Of a stretch of DNA of 56,299 nt, positions 28,065-39,404 are shown in pieces. Each line of letters opens with the position of its first letter. The first letter of the stretch is position 1. The stretch lies in NCBI GenBank assembly GCA_024680795.1, contig JAILBR010000033.1, forward strand, positions 1 to 56,299, written 5' to 3'. Both the position numbers and the translations under genes were made by a program. The notes beneath the pieces are model-generated. The model saw nothing but the letters and a program-made list of their open reading frames with translations, ran no database searches and was not told where the DNA came from. Source of the stretch: Bacilli bacterium (lineage in GTDB: Bacteria > Bacillota_I > Bacilli_A > RFN20 > CAG-826).

Positions 28065-29462
28065 ATGGAAACATTTAGAATCTCAGACTTCGAACTATAT
28101 GACGTTGTGTTATATGGCGATGAAGAAGAAAAAAATGAATTATTAGCTAACCAAGTATTTGTGCAAGGATGGGTTAGAACCAATCGTGATAATGGTCAAA
28201 TTGGTTTCATTGAGTTTAATGATGGAACATATTTTAAGAACGTTCAATTAGTTTATAGCAAAGATAGTAAAGACTATGGAATTTTAACTTCATTACGTAA
28301 TGGATGCGCAATTGAGGTGGAAGGAAAACTTAAACTTACTCCTGAAATGAAACAACCATTTGAAATTGAAGTTTTAGCAGCAAAGCTTGTTGGCGAATGT
28401 GCAGAAGATTATCCGCTTCAAAAGAAGAGACATTCATTTGAATTCCTTAGAGATATCGCACATATCCGCCCACGTGCAAATACATTCCAAGCAGTCTTTA
28501 GAGTGAGAAGTGTATTATCCTACGCTGTTCATCAATTCTTCCAAGAAAGAGGATTTATTTATGTGCACACTCCAGAGATTACTACAAACGATGGAGAAGG
28601 CGCAGGAAATGTATTTGATGTCACAACACACGATACAAAAGATCCATTTGAATTCTATGGTAGAAAAGTTAACTTAACTGTTACTGGCCAATTACATGTA
28701 GAACCATTTGCTTTATCGTTTAGAGATGTTTATACATTTGGCCCAGTTTTTAGAGCAGAGCATTCTAATACTGTTAGACATGCCAGTGAATTCTGGATGA
28801 TTGAACCAGAAATGGCATTCTGTGATTTAAATGACAATATGGAAGTCATTGAGGATTGCATTAAATTCTGCATCTCATATGTTATGGAAGCATGCCCAGA
28901 AGAAATGAAATTCTTCAATACAATGATTGATAACACATTGATTGATAGACTTAACCATGTAGTTAACTCAGATTTCCAAAAGATGACATACACAGAAGGT
29001 ATCGAAATCCTACAAAATGCAGTCAAAAGCGGCGTTAAATTTGAAAATAACGATATTAAATGGGGCATGGACCTACAATCCGAACACGAGAGATACTTAA
29101 CTGAAAAAGTAGTTAATGGCCCATTGTTTCTTATTGATTATCCAGAGGAAATTAAGGCCTTCTATATGAAACTTAACCCAGATAAGAAAACCGTTGCTGC
29201 ATGTGACTTATTAGTTCCAGCCGTTGGCGAACTTGTTGGTGGAAGCCAAAGGGAAGAAAACTATGAACTATTAAAAGCCAAGATGGATAAACTTGGTCTA
29301 ACTGAAGGCCTTGAATGGTATCTCGATACAAGAAAATATGGCGGCTGTGTCCACTCTGGCTTTGGCATTGGATTTGATCGTTTGCTCATGTACGTTACAG
29401 GTATGCAAAACATCCGTGATGTCCAACCATATCCACGTACAAGTAACAACATTAAGTATTAA
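28065..29462 (+). CDS. asnS: Asparaginyl-tRNA synthetase
   Basis: VQGWVRTNRDNGQIGFIEFNDGTYFKNVQLV; FRAEHSNTVRHASEFWMIEPEMAF; GCVHSGFGIGFDRLLMYVTGMQNIRDVQPYPR. Confidence 0.97.
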   Translation: METFRISDFELYDVVLYGDEEEKNELLANQVFVQGWVRTNRDNGQIGFIEFNDGTYFKNVQLVYSKDSKDYGILTSLRNGCAIEVEGKLKLTPEMKQPFEIEVLAAKLVGECAEDYPLQKKRHSFEFLRDIAHIRPRANTFQAVFRVRSVLSYAVHQFFQERGFIYVHTPEITTNDGEGAGNVFDVTTHDTKDPFEFYGRKVNLTVTGQLHVEPFALSFRDVYTFGPVFRAEHSNTVRHASEFWMIEPEMAFCDLNDNMEVIEDCIKFCISYVMEACPEEMKFFNTMIDNTLIDRLNHVVNSDFQKMTYTEGIEILQNAVKSGVKFENNDIKWGMDLQSEHERYLTEKVVNGPLFLIDYPEEIKAFYMKLNPDKKTVAACDLLVPAVGELVGGSQREENYELLKAKMDKLGLTEGLEWYLDTRKYGGCVHSGFGIGFDRLLMYVTGMQNIRDVQPYPRTSNNIKY

Positions 29463-29471
29463 GGATGAAAT

Positions 29472-29624
29472 ATGGCAGACAATAGCGAAAAATTAATTTT
29501 AGAAGAAAAGGCAAAAAGAAAAGAACTCTCAAGAGTCCGTATCTTTTGGTTTTTGGCTATCGCAAATGTTGTCTTAGTTATTTATATTATCCTACAAATA
29601 GTGATTTTAATTGGACAACATTAA
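29472..29624 (+). CDS. Small membrane protein (50 aa)
   Basis: MADNSEKLILEEKAKRKELSRVRIFWFLAIANVVLVIYIILQIVILIGQH; one TM helix; SD AGGATG after asnS; below ORF-track length cutoff. Confidence 0.6.
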   Translation: MADNSEKLILEEKAKRKELSRVRIFWFLAIANVVLVIYIILQIVILIGQH

Positions 29625-30298
29625 ACGTTATTATCTACGTTATTCTGATTAACTTGCGTATTAACATTAGTCTCGGATTGGGTATAACCATCGAGACTTT
29701 TTTCAAATACTTCTCTACTTCTAACTTGTATTTTGATTGTTCTAGCTAATAACGAAGCCGCAACAACTAAATACCATGCTCCACCAACCAAGAAACAAGG
29801 CGCAACGATATATCCAGCCCAGCCTTCAGCGACAAAATGCGGATAGTTATCAACAACAATCTTATTAAATTTAATAAGATCGCCACCAATAAACTCATCA
29901 GATAATTTCCATGTCCAGAAAATAGAACCAAAGCCATTTTCTACACTGAATGGATTATATGAATAGTCGTTATAAACTGCATCTCTAATAAGAAGAACAG
30001 CGACACCAACTGCAATAATGATTAAAGGTATATAAGCTTGCTTAAAGAATAGCGCCCAGTTTTTCTTTCTTCCATAATTAATGAGATGTCTTTTATTAGT
30101 AATTACTTTAGTAACGACAACATCATGAATTAAAGTATCGGCCTTTCTAGCTTGCCATTTCATTAGTTTGACGAGTAAAAATGATAGGTAGCCAACCAAA
30201 ACAATCACTAAAATGATTACAATCAAAAGAGCAAAGATTAATCTTTTATCGTTTTCAGAAAGAGAAATTAGAATCGGATTAAATAACATGATTGTCAT
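29621..30298 (-). CDS. Integral membrane protein of unknown function
   Basis: 225 aa, several TM helices; overlaps the start of its own upstream gene. Confidence 0.65.
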   Translation of the reverse strand: MTIMLFNPILISLSENDKRLIFALLIVIILVIVLVGYLSFLLVKLMKWQARKADTLIHDVVVTKVITNKRHLINYGRKKNWALFFKQAYIPLIIIAVGVAVLLIRDAVYNDYSYNPFSVENGFGSIFWTWKLSDEFIGGDLIKFNKIVVDNYPHFVAEGWAGYIVAPCFLVGGAWYLVVAASLLARTIKIQVRSREVFEKSLDGYTQSETNVNTQVNQNNVDNNV

Positions 30299-30656
30299 CC
30301 TCCTCTTCTATTGGCTCTGCTTCTACTTCTTTTTCTTCTCCAAAAGTCGGAGAAACGTAATCGCTTGTATTATAAATAGGCGAATCTGATGGATATAAAC
30401 TTAATTCGGTTTGCGGATTACTTGTTTTTTCCTCTTGTTGATGCTCCATGACCTGTAACTTTGCTTTAGCAGCAATATCTTCTTCTAGATCGCTATTAAT
30501 GCTTCTACCAGTAAAGAATAAATAAACTAGTTTTCCTAGTTGGAAGAAGAAAACAAATAGACCAACGACCCCTGCCAAAACTATGGCAAGAATAATAAAA
30601 GGAAATGCAACCACATATAACAATCCCTTACCAAAGTTTTTAAAAAATGTCGCCAT
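30279..30656 (-). CDS. Membrane protein with acidic C-terminus, unknown function
   Basis: ATFFKNFGKGLLYVVAFPFIILAIVLAGVVGLFVFFF; SD GAGGAT; overlaps downstream CDS. Confidence 0.65.
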   Translation of the reverse strand: MATFFKNFGKGLLYVVAFPFIILAIVLAGVVGLFVFFFQLGKLVYLFFTGRSINSDLEEDIAAKAKLQVMEHQQEEKTSNPQTELSLYPSDSPIYNTSDYVSPTFGEEKEVEAEPIEEEDDNHVI

Positions 30657-30663
30657 AATATCC

Positions 30664-31584
30664 TCAGTTATTTATTTTAACCACTTTTGTTTTTTTATTA
30701 AACAAATAGTTGCCAAAATATAAACATGAGACAAACACATATATAGGCGAAATAAGAATAATGGCGTTAGGATGAGGTAAATACATATAAAAAGCCACAA
30801 AAATGACCACCGAAATAATGAGTGAGATAAGCAATAATATAAGAATAACTTTGTTTTGCTCAGTCAGTAAGTCTAATAGTTGATAGATAATTAGTGGTAA
30901 AGCAAACATCAAACTAATAAAAGTAACAGGGACATAGAAAAATACAAAAACGATAGCAAGTATTATTGAAGTTACCGTAACAATTAATGGTACGAATCCA
31001 TATTTGATTTCTAGGTTAAATTCAAAACCGAGTTTTTTAATTTGAAGCTTTAGGAATAAATAAGTGAATAAAGTTTGAATTGAAGCTAAAGCATAGAGGA
31101 ATATATGCGTAAACACATCCTTGAATGCGAAATTAGATAGTCCAAATATAGATAGCAAGGCATCAATAAAGTTAATCTCAGTCACTATCGAATTTAGAAT
31201 AATGAAGGTTAAAAAAGTTAATATATATTGAAGCAAAGAGCAAATAGTTATTACGTAAATTGCTGGCACTTTCTTTTCAATCAATAAACCAAAGAGAAAG
31301 CCGGTTATCATTGAGGGGATTACATAGAAGAATGTGTCAAAAATATAAATCCCTGAAGTGACAATTAAACACAGCGCTGTAGTAACAACAAAATAAATTG
31401 GGAAATATCTCTTTTTACAAAACAAGGTAACTATTGTGCTTGTTAAAGGTAACACAAAGATAATTAAAAACATTAATGGAGGCAATATAGCGGTCAGTAA
31501 TACAAATATGACATTTATTGCCGCCATGATAGCCATGTATGCGATGTTTTGGACGATGGTTGTTCTCTTAGTAAAAAGACTCAT
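30664..31584 (-). CDS. Polytopic membrane protein, possibly ECF S-component-like
   Basis: IAYMAIMAAINVIFVLLTAILPPLMFLIIFVLPLTSTIVTLFCKKRYFPIYFVVTTALCLIVTSG; start trimmed to ATG 31584. Confidence 0.6.
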   Translation of the reverse strand: MSLFTKRTTIVQNIAYMAIMAAINVIFVLLTAILPPLMFLIIFVLPLTSTIVTLFCKKRYFPIYFVVTTALCLIVTSGIYIFDTFFYVIPSMITGFLFGLLIEKKVPAIYVITICSLLQYILTFLTFIILNSIVTEINFIDALLSIFGLSNFAFKDVFTHIFLYALASIQTLFTYLFLKLQIKKLGFEFNLEIKYGFVPLIVTVTSIILAIVFVFFYVPVTFISLMFALPLIIYQLLDLLTEQNKVILILLLISLIISVVIFVAFYMYLPHPNAIILISPIYVFVSCLYFGNYLFNKKTKVVKINN

Positions 31585-31667
31585 GGACACATTTTAACAA
31601 AAAAAGTGAAATTTTTTGGTCAAAAAATCGAAAAAAATCACTATTAGTTTAATGAGGAGGTGCTTTT

Positions 31668-32111
31668 ATGCATAAAAAATTATTAGCTGTTGGCATGTTG
31701 TTATGTACTTCTTGTGGCCAAGCAGGTCCAGTTCAAGAACAAAAAGATGAAAAAGAAGAAGTGGCTTTAGATTATTCGATTACTTCTAGCGATCAAATTA
31801 AATGGAATGAGGTTTTTACACAAGGTGAGGCACGATATCTTGTCTATTTTTATTCAAACTATTGTGGATATTGCCGTTCGATTAAAGAAGAGGTACTGAA
31901 TTACTATTTATTAAATAAGGACAAAATATATTTTGTTGATTCAATTGAGCAAAAAGCCGTTTATAATTTTCCAGCAGAAAAAACTATGGGAGTTAAAAAT
32001 ATAGATGACTTCTACATCGTTGGTACACCCACACTAGTTGAAATAACAAATTGGATGGTCACAAATTTATATGTTGGAGCAGATAACATTAAGCTATATA
32101 TTCAACAATGA
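31668..32111 (+). CDS. Thioredoxin-like-fold lipoprotein
   Basis: Lipobox LCTSC; CGYC active-site motif in YLVYFYSNYCGYCRSIKEEV; SD GGAGGTG. Confidence 0.7.
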   Translation: MHKKLLAVGMLLCTSCGQAGPVQEQKDEKEEVALDYSITSSDQIKWNEVFTQGEARYLVYFYSNYCGYCRSIKEEVLNYYLLNKDKIYFVDSIEQKAVYNFPAEKTMGVKNIDDFYIVGTPTLVEITNWMVTNLYVGADNIKLYIQQ

Positions 32112-32164
32112 AAAATCTTTGATTCTAAATTGAATCATAGATTTGATTATGATAGTATATTGCT

Positions 32165-34384
32165 ATGCAATATGACGATTTTGTTTCTTCTTTAAATGAC
32201 AAACAGTTAGAAGCAGTAGAAACTTCTTCACAATATGTGAGAGTTGTTGCTGGTGCTGGTAGTGGAAAAACGAGGGTTTTAACTTATCGTATTTCCTATT
32301 TAATTTCTCAGTTAGGCGTTAAACCTTGGAAGATTTTAGCTATCACTTTTACCAATAAGGTTGCTAACGAAATGAAAAACCGTGTTGTTAGTATTGTTCC
32401 AGAAGCGCAAAAGTATTTAACCATTAAAACTTTCCATTCTTTTGCTGCAATGTTCTTAAGAGCAGAGATTGAAAACATCAATTATCCATCTAACTTCACA
32501 ATCCTTGATGAAGAAGATCAATTAAAAGTCATTAAAGATATAGTTGCCGAAAAGGGATATAAGAAAAGCGATCCTTTAGTGAAACAAGCTATTAACTTTA
32601 TTAGTAAATCGAAATTAAAGGAAAAATACCCGGAAGACATTACTATTCAATTTGAACGTGTTGAGAATGAAAAACTATGCCTTGAAATATATGAAGAATA
32701 TGAAGAAACTAAGGCTAGACAATTCGCACTAGATTTTGATGATTTACTTTTGAAAACCAATCATATCCTTGCTACTTTCCCTATGATTAGAGCAAAATGG
32801 CAAGATAGATTTGACCATATTTTGGTCGATGAATTTCAGGATACAAACGATACAGAATATAGAATGTTGACTTTATTAATGAAGCCATCTACATGTTTAT
32901 ATGTTGTCGGAGATCCAGATCAAACAATTTATACATGGAGAGGTGCCAACCAAGACATCATTATTGATTTAAATAAGAAATATCATGGCCTTGACACCAT
33001 TATTTTGGATGAGAACTATCGAAGTACTCAAACTATCCTTGATAGTGCCAATAAACTTATCGCCAATAACAAATTTAGAGTTCCTAAAGATTTGTTTACT
33101 AATAACGGCAAGGGCGATGAAATTGTTGTTAGATGCTTAGATAGTGTAACTGCTGAGGCAGAATATGTTGCTAGAGAGATTTCTTCTTTAACTAATTTAA
33201 AAGGATATAAATATTCTGACATCGCAATTTTATATAGAAGTAACTATGTTACTCTCGAATTTGAAAAGGCCTTCATGGCAAAACATATTCCTTATGTAAT
33301 ATATGGATCAGTTAAATTTTATCAACGTGCCGAAATCAAAGATGTCTTAGCGTATTTCCGTTTGATTAGTAATTTCCATGATGATATTTCTTTTGAAAGA
33401 ATTATCAATGTTCCAAGAAGAGGTATTGGTGACAAGTCCATTCAGTTAATTAAAGATGGTGCTAGAAAACATTATTTATCTATCTATGAATACATTGCCT
33501 CAGATGATTCTTTAAAAGAGTGTCCAAATAAAGTGGTTAATGTATTAAGAAATCTTATTACTAGAATTGATGTAACTAGATGTAAAGTTAGTGATGATAG
33601 CGAGATATTCTCAAAGACATTAGAAGATTTCATTAAAGACATTGGATATTACGATTACTTAATGACAGATGACGATGGTGATGACAGAATTGACAACGTC
33701 AAATCATTATTTGAAGATATTAGACATTACTTAAAAAGCAATCCAGAAGCCACATTTGATGAATATTTGCAAAACGTTGCTTTAGTTAGCGCTCAAGATG
33801 AAGTTAAAGATGAAGAACGTATAACAATGATGACTGTTCATACCGCTAAAGGATTAGAATTCCCAGTTGTCTTTATTGTTAGGTTCAATCAAGGTGTATT
33901 TCCAAACAATAGAGCGTTATTCGAAGATGGCTTTAAAGCCATGGAAGAAGAAAGAAGGCTTGCTTATGTGGCTATGACTAGAGCAAAAGAGAGATTATAC
34001 CTTACTCTAGCAAGTGGATTTAGCTATGTTACAAAAAGCGAACTAGGTGAATCACAATTCTTAAAAGAAAGCGGCAATCCAATTCGCGCAAATAATTATG
34101 GATCAGGTGACCGTTATAAAGGCTCACAAAGTCGTTATTCTTATAAAGAGGCAATGCAATCTAGAGGGTTCTCTTTTGATGATGAACCTATTAGGCAAGA
34201 CTTCTCTCAAGCAGTTAATGATGTTTCCTATTGGGAAATCGGTGACATCGTTATCCATAAAAAACTAGGACGAGGAGTCGTTATTGCGGTTGAAGATGAT
34301 AGCATCATCAAAGTTGATTTTGATGAACATGGAATTAAGACAATTTTAGGAAACCATCCAATGGTTAGCAAAGGAAGTAAATAG
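32165..34384 (+). CDS. pcrA: ATP-dependent DNA helicase PcrA/UvrD
   Basis: LNDKQLEAVETSSQYVRVVAGAGSGKTRVLTYRI; LVDEFQDTND; TVHTAKGLEFPVVFI; upstream of ligA. Confidence 0.96.
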   Translation: MQYDDFVSSLNDKQLEAVETSSQYVRVVAGAGSGKTRVLTYRISYLISQLGVKPWKILAITFTNKVANEMKNRVVSIVPEAQKYLTIKTFHSFAAMFLRAEIENINYPSNFTILDEEDQLKVIKDIVAEKGYKKSDPLVKQAINFISKSKLKEKYPEDITIQFERVENEKLCLEIYEEYEETKARQFALDFDDLLLKTNHILATFPMIRAKWQDRFDHILVDEFQDTNDTEYRMLTLLMKPSTCLYVVGDPDQTIYTWRGANQDIIIDLNKKYHGLDTIILDENYRSTQTILDSANKLIANNKFRVPKDLFTNNGKGDEIVVRCLDSVTAEAEYVAREISSLTNLKGYKYSDIAILYRSNYVTLEFEKAFMAKHIPYVIYGSVKFYQRAEIKDVLAYFRLISNFHDDISFERIINVPRRGIGDKSIQLIKDGARKHYLSIYEYIASDDSLKECPNKVVNVLRNLITRIDVTRCKVSDDSEIFSKTLEDFIKDIGYYDYLMTDDDGDDRIDNVKSLFEDIRHYLKSNPEATFDEYLQNVALVSAQDEVKDEERITMMTVHTAKGLEFPVVFIVRFNQGVFPNNRALFEDGFKAMEEERRLAYVAMTRAKERLYLTLASGFSYVTKSELGESQFLKESGNPIRANNYGSGDRYKGSQSRYSYKEAMQSRGFSFDDEPIRQDFSQAVNDVSYWEIGDIVIHKKLGRGVVIAVEDDSIIKVDFDEHGIKTILGNHPMVSKGSK

Positions 34385-36373
<1,989 letters not shown>

Positions 36374-36446
36374 TTAAAAAGTTTGCAAATAATGTTATAA
36401 TAAATAATTGGCTGAAAGGCCAAAAATGAAAAGGGGAAAAAACTAA

Positions 36447-37463
36447 ATGGCAATTCTAGTAACAGGCGGAACAGGCTATATCGGTAGCCACACAGTGGTC
36501 GATTTATTAAACCACAATTATGATGTTGTAATCGTTGATAACTACGTCAATTCAAAACCAGAGGTTCTTAATAGAATCTTTAAAATTACAGGCAAAAAGC
36601 CAAGATTTTATCAAATAGACGTATGTAACGAAGATAAAATGAGAGAACTATTCCAAAAAGAAAAGATTACAGATATCATTCACTTTGCTGGTTTAAAAAG
36701 CGTTGGTGAGTCAACACAAAAACCAGGTCTATATATTAGAAATAATATTGGTTCAAGTATCGTCCTACTAAATCTCATGGCAGAATTTGATGTGAGAAAT
36801 ATCGTGTTCTCAAGTAGTGCAACCGTATATGGAGTTCCTGATCATGTCCCTCTAAAGGAAGATGACAAGATTGGCGGATGTACAAACCCATATGGTCAAA
36901 CCAAACTTGAAATCGAATATATGCTTAAAGACTATGCTAATGAACATCCAGAAGCAAACATTGCCATTTTAAGATATTTCAATCCAATTGGTGCGCATGC
37001 TTCAGGCTTAATTGGTGAAGATCCACAAGGCATCCCAAATAACTTAATGCCATACATCACACAGGTTGCGGTTGGCAAGAGACCATTCTTAAATGTCTTT
37101 GGAAATGACTACAATACACCAGATGGTACAGGAGTTAGGGATTATATCCATGTCGTTGACTTAGCGGCAGGCCACTTAGCCGCTCTTAAAAAGTTAGAAA
37201 GTAACCCAGGCCTAGTTATTTATAACCTTGGCACTGGAAAAGGCACATCCGTTCTTGAACTAGTTCATGCATTCGAAACTGCTAACGGATTAAAGATTCC
37301 TTATGAAATTAAGGAAAGAAGACCTGGCGATGTCGATGAAAACTATGCTGATGCTGAAAAAGCCTTCAAAGAAATGGGCTGGAAAGCAAATTTAGATATT
37401 GTTGATGCATGCCGCGATTCCTGGAATTGGCAAAAGAATAATCCAAAAGGTTACGACGATTAG
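36447..37463 (+). CDS. galE: UDP-glucose 4-epimerase
   Basis: ILVTGGTGYIGSHTVVDLLNHNYDVVIVDNYVNS; FSSSATVYG; NPYGQTK. Confidence 0.95.
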   Translation: MAILVTGGTGYIGSHTVVDLLNHNYDVVIVDNYVNSKPEVLNRIFKITGKKPRFYQIDVCNEDKMRELFQKEKITDIIHFAGLKSVGESTQKPGLYIRNNIGSSIVLLNLMAEFDVRNIVFSSSATVYGVPDHVPLKEDDKIGGCTNPYGQTKLEIEYMLKDYANEHPEANIAILRYFNPIGAHASGLIGEDPQGIPNNLMPYITQVAVGKRPFLNVFGNDYNTPDGTGVRDYIHVVDLAAGHLAALKKLESNPGLVIYNLGTGKGTSVLELVHAFETANGLKIPYEIKERRPGDVDENYADAEKAFKEMGWKANLDIVDACRDSWNWQKNNPKGYDD

Positions 37464-37475
37464 TCGTGCCTCTAT

Positions 37476-37552
37476 GCGCTTATAGCTCAGCTGGACAGAG
37501 CATCTCCCTCCTAAGGAGAGGGTCGGACGTTCGAATCGTCTTAAGCGCGCCA
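37476..37552 (+). tRNA. tRNA-Arg(CCT)
   Basis: Acceptor GCGCTTA/TAAGCGC; anticodon arm TCTCC-CTCCTAA-GGAGA; encoded CCA. Confidence 0.92.
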
Positions 37553-37564
37553 TAAATCTATAAT

Positions 37565-37600
37565 AGACATTTCATGAAAGTGAGATGTCTTTTCTTTTTA
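37565..37600 (+). terminator. Terminator after tRNA-Arg
   Basis: AGACATTTCA-TGAAAG-TGAGATGTCT then T-rich. Confidence 0.65.
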
Positions 37601-37674
37601 GCAACGCTAGAAGAAAAGAAATGCTTGCACATTACATATGTAAATGTAAAATATATTCTCGTAGGTGGTTTATT

Positions 37675-39321
37675 ATGGAAGAAATTAATAATTTTATTAA
37701 AACAATCATGGAAAAAGACCTTGAAGAAGGTAGAGTAAAACAAATCGTTACTCGTTTTCCACCAGAGCCAAATGCTTATTTACATATTGGCCATGCAAGA
37801 GCAATCGTTAATGACTTTGAACTTGCGCAAGCCTTTGGCGGATATACAAATTTAAGATTTGATGATACGAACCCTGTTAACGAAGGCGCAGAATATGTTG
37901 AAGCAATTATCGAAGATTTAAAATGGCTAGGATATACTCCTAAAAACATTTTCTTTGGTAGTGACTATTTCGAAAAAACCTATGATAAGGCAATTCTTTT
38001 AATTAAGAAGGGTCTTGCGTATGTCGATGATTTATCACCAGAACAAATGACAGAATATCGTGGTACTTTAACTGAACCAGGAAAAGAATCGCCATGGAGA
38101 AATAGAAGTGTTGAAGAAAACCTTAAGTTATTTGAAGAAATGCGTGCTGGAAAATACGCTAACGGAGAAAAAACTTTAAGAGCAAAAATTGATATGGCAT
38201 CTCCAAACATCAATATGCGTGACCCAGTTATGTATCGTATTTTACATGTCAGGCATCATAGACAAGGCGACAAATGGTGTATTTATCCAATGTATGATTT
38301 TGCTCATCCATTACAAGATGCATTTGAAGGTGTTACTCACTCACTTTGTTCTCTAGAATATGACAACCACCGCGTTCTTTATGATTGGTTTGTTGAAAAA
38401 TGTGAGATGGAACATGTTCCTCATCAATATGAATGGGGTAGATTAAATATCACCAATACAGTGATGAGCAAGAGATATTTAAGACAACTCGTAGAAGGCG
38501 GATATGTCACCGGTTATGATGATCCACGTATGCCTACCCTAGTTGGATTAAAACGCAAAGGCTTTACCCCAGAAGCAATTAAGAGTTTCATCCTTTATAC
38601 AGGCTTATCACGTATCAACTCAACTACAAATGCTGATAACCTTGATTTCTTCTTAAGAGAACAGCAAAAGATGATTGCTACTCGTCCAATGGCGGTCATC
38701 AGCCCACTTAAAGTTGTCATTGATAACTATCCAGAAGGACAAATTGAATGGCTTGATGCGCCAAACAATATGGAAAACGAAGCACTAGGAACACGCAAGA
38801 TTGCCTTTGGTAAATATTTATACATTGAAAGAGAAGACTTCATTGAGGAAAAACCAAATCGCAAATGGAAGAGATTATCTCTTGGTGATGAAGTAAGACT
38901 TATGTGTGCTTATTTCATCAAATGTAATAGTGTGGTTAAAGATGAGCAAGGCAACATCACTGAAATCCACTGCACATATGATCCTGAAACCAAATCAGGA
39001 AGTGGATTTGAAGGAAGAAAACCAAATGGTACAATCCATTATGTTGAAGCTACAACTGCTTTACCTGCTACATTCAACCTTTATGAACCTCTTGTCTTTG
39101 ATGAAACTGAAGAGACAAAAGATAAGTCATTTATTGAGAGATTAAATCCTAACTCATGGATAAAAGAGGAGGGATATGTTGAGTTTTCGCTAGCTAATAC
39201 CAAACCATTAGATAGATATCAGTTCATCAGAAACGGTTATTATTGTACTGATAAAGAATCAACAAAAGAACACTTAATCTTCAATAGAACCTGTTCATTA
39301 AAATCATCATTCAACGGATAA
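37675..39321 (+). CDS. glnS: Glutaminyl-tRNA synthetase
   Basis: Start MEEINNFIKTIMEKDLEEGRVKQIVTRFPPEPNAYLHIGHARAI; NLRFDDTNP; VMSKRYLRQLV. Confidence 0.93.
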   Translation: MEEINNFIKTIMEKDLEEGRVKQIVTRFPPEPNAYLHIGHARAIVNDFELAQAFGGYTNLRFDDTNPVNEGAEYVEAIIEDLKWLGYTPKNIFFGSDYFEKTYDKAILLIKKGLAYVDDLSPEQMTEYRGTLTEPGKESPWRNRSVEENLKLFEEMRAGKYANGEKTLRAKIDMASPNINMRDPVMYRILHVRHHRQGDKWCIYPMYDFAHPLQDAFEGVTHSLCSLEYDNHRVLYDWFVEKCEMEHVPHQYEWGRLNITNTVMSKRYLRQLVEGGYVTGYDDPRMPTLVGLKRKGFTPEAIKSFILYTGLSRINSTTNADNLDFFLREQQKMIATRPMAVISPLKVVIDNYPEGQIEWLDAPNNMENEALGTRKIAFGKYLYIEREDFIEEKPNRKWKRLSLGDEVRLMCAYFIKCNSVVKDEQGNITEIHCTYDPETKSGSGFEGRKPNGTIHYVEATTALPATFNLYEPLVFDETEETKDKSFIERLNPNSWIKEEGYVEFSLANTKPLDRYQFIRNGYYCTDKESTKEHLIFNRTCSLKSSFNG

Positions 39322-39331
39322 TAAACATAAT

Positions 39332-39363
39332 AAAAGTCAGCTATTATTAGTTGACTTTTTTAG
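39332..39363 (+). terminator. Terminator after glnS
   Basis: AAGTCAGCTA-TTA-TTAGTTGACTTTTTT. Confidence 0.75.
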
Positions 39364-39404
39364 TCATAGAATGAAAAATAATAATAAAAAAGGAGGACAC
39401 AATA

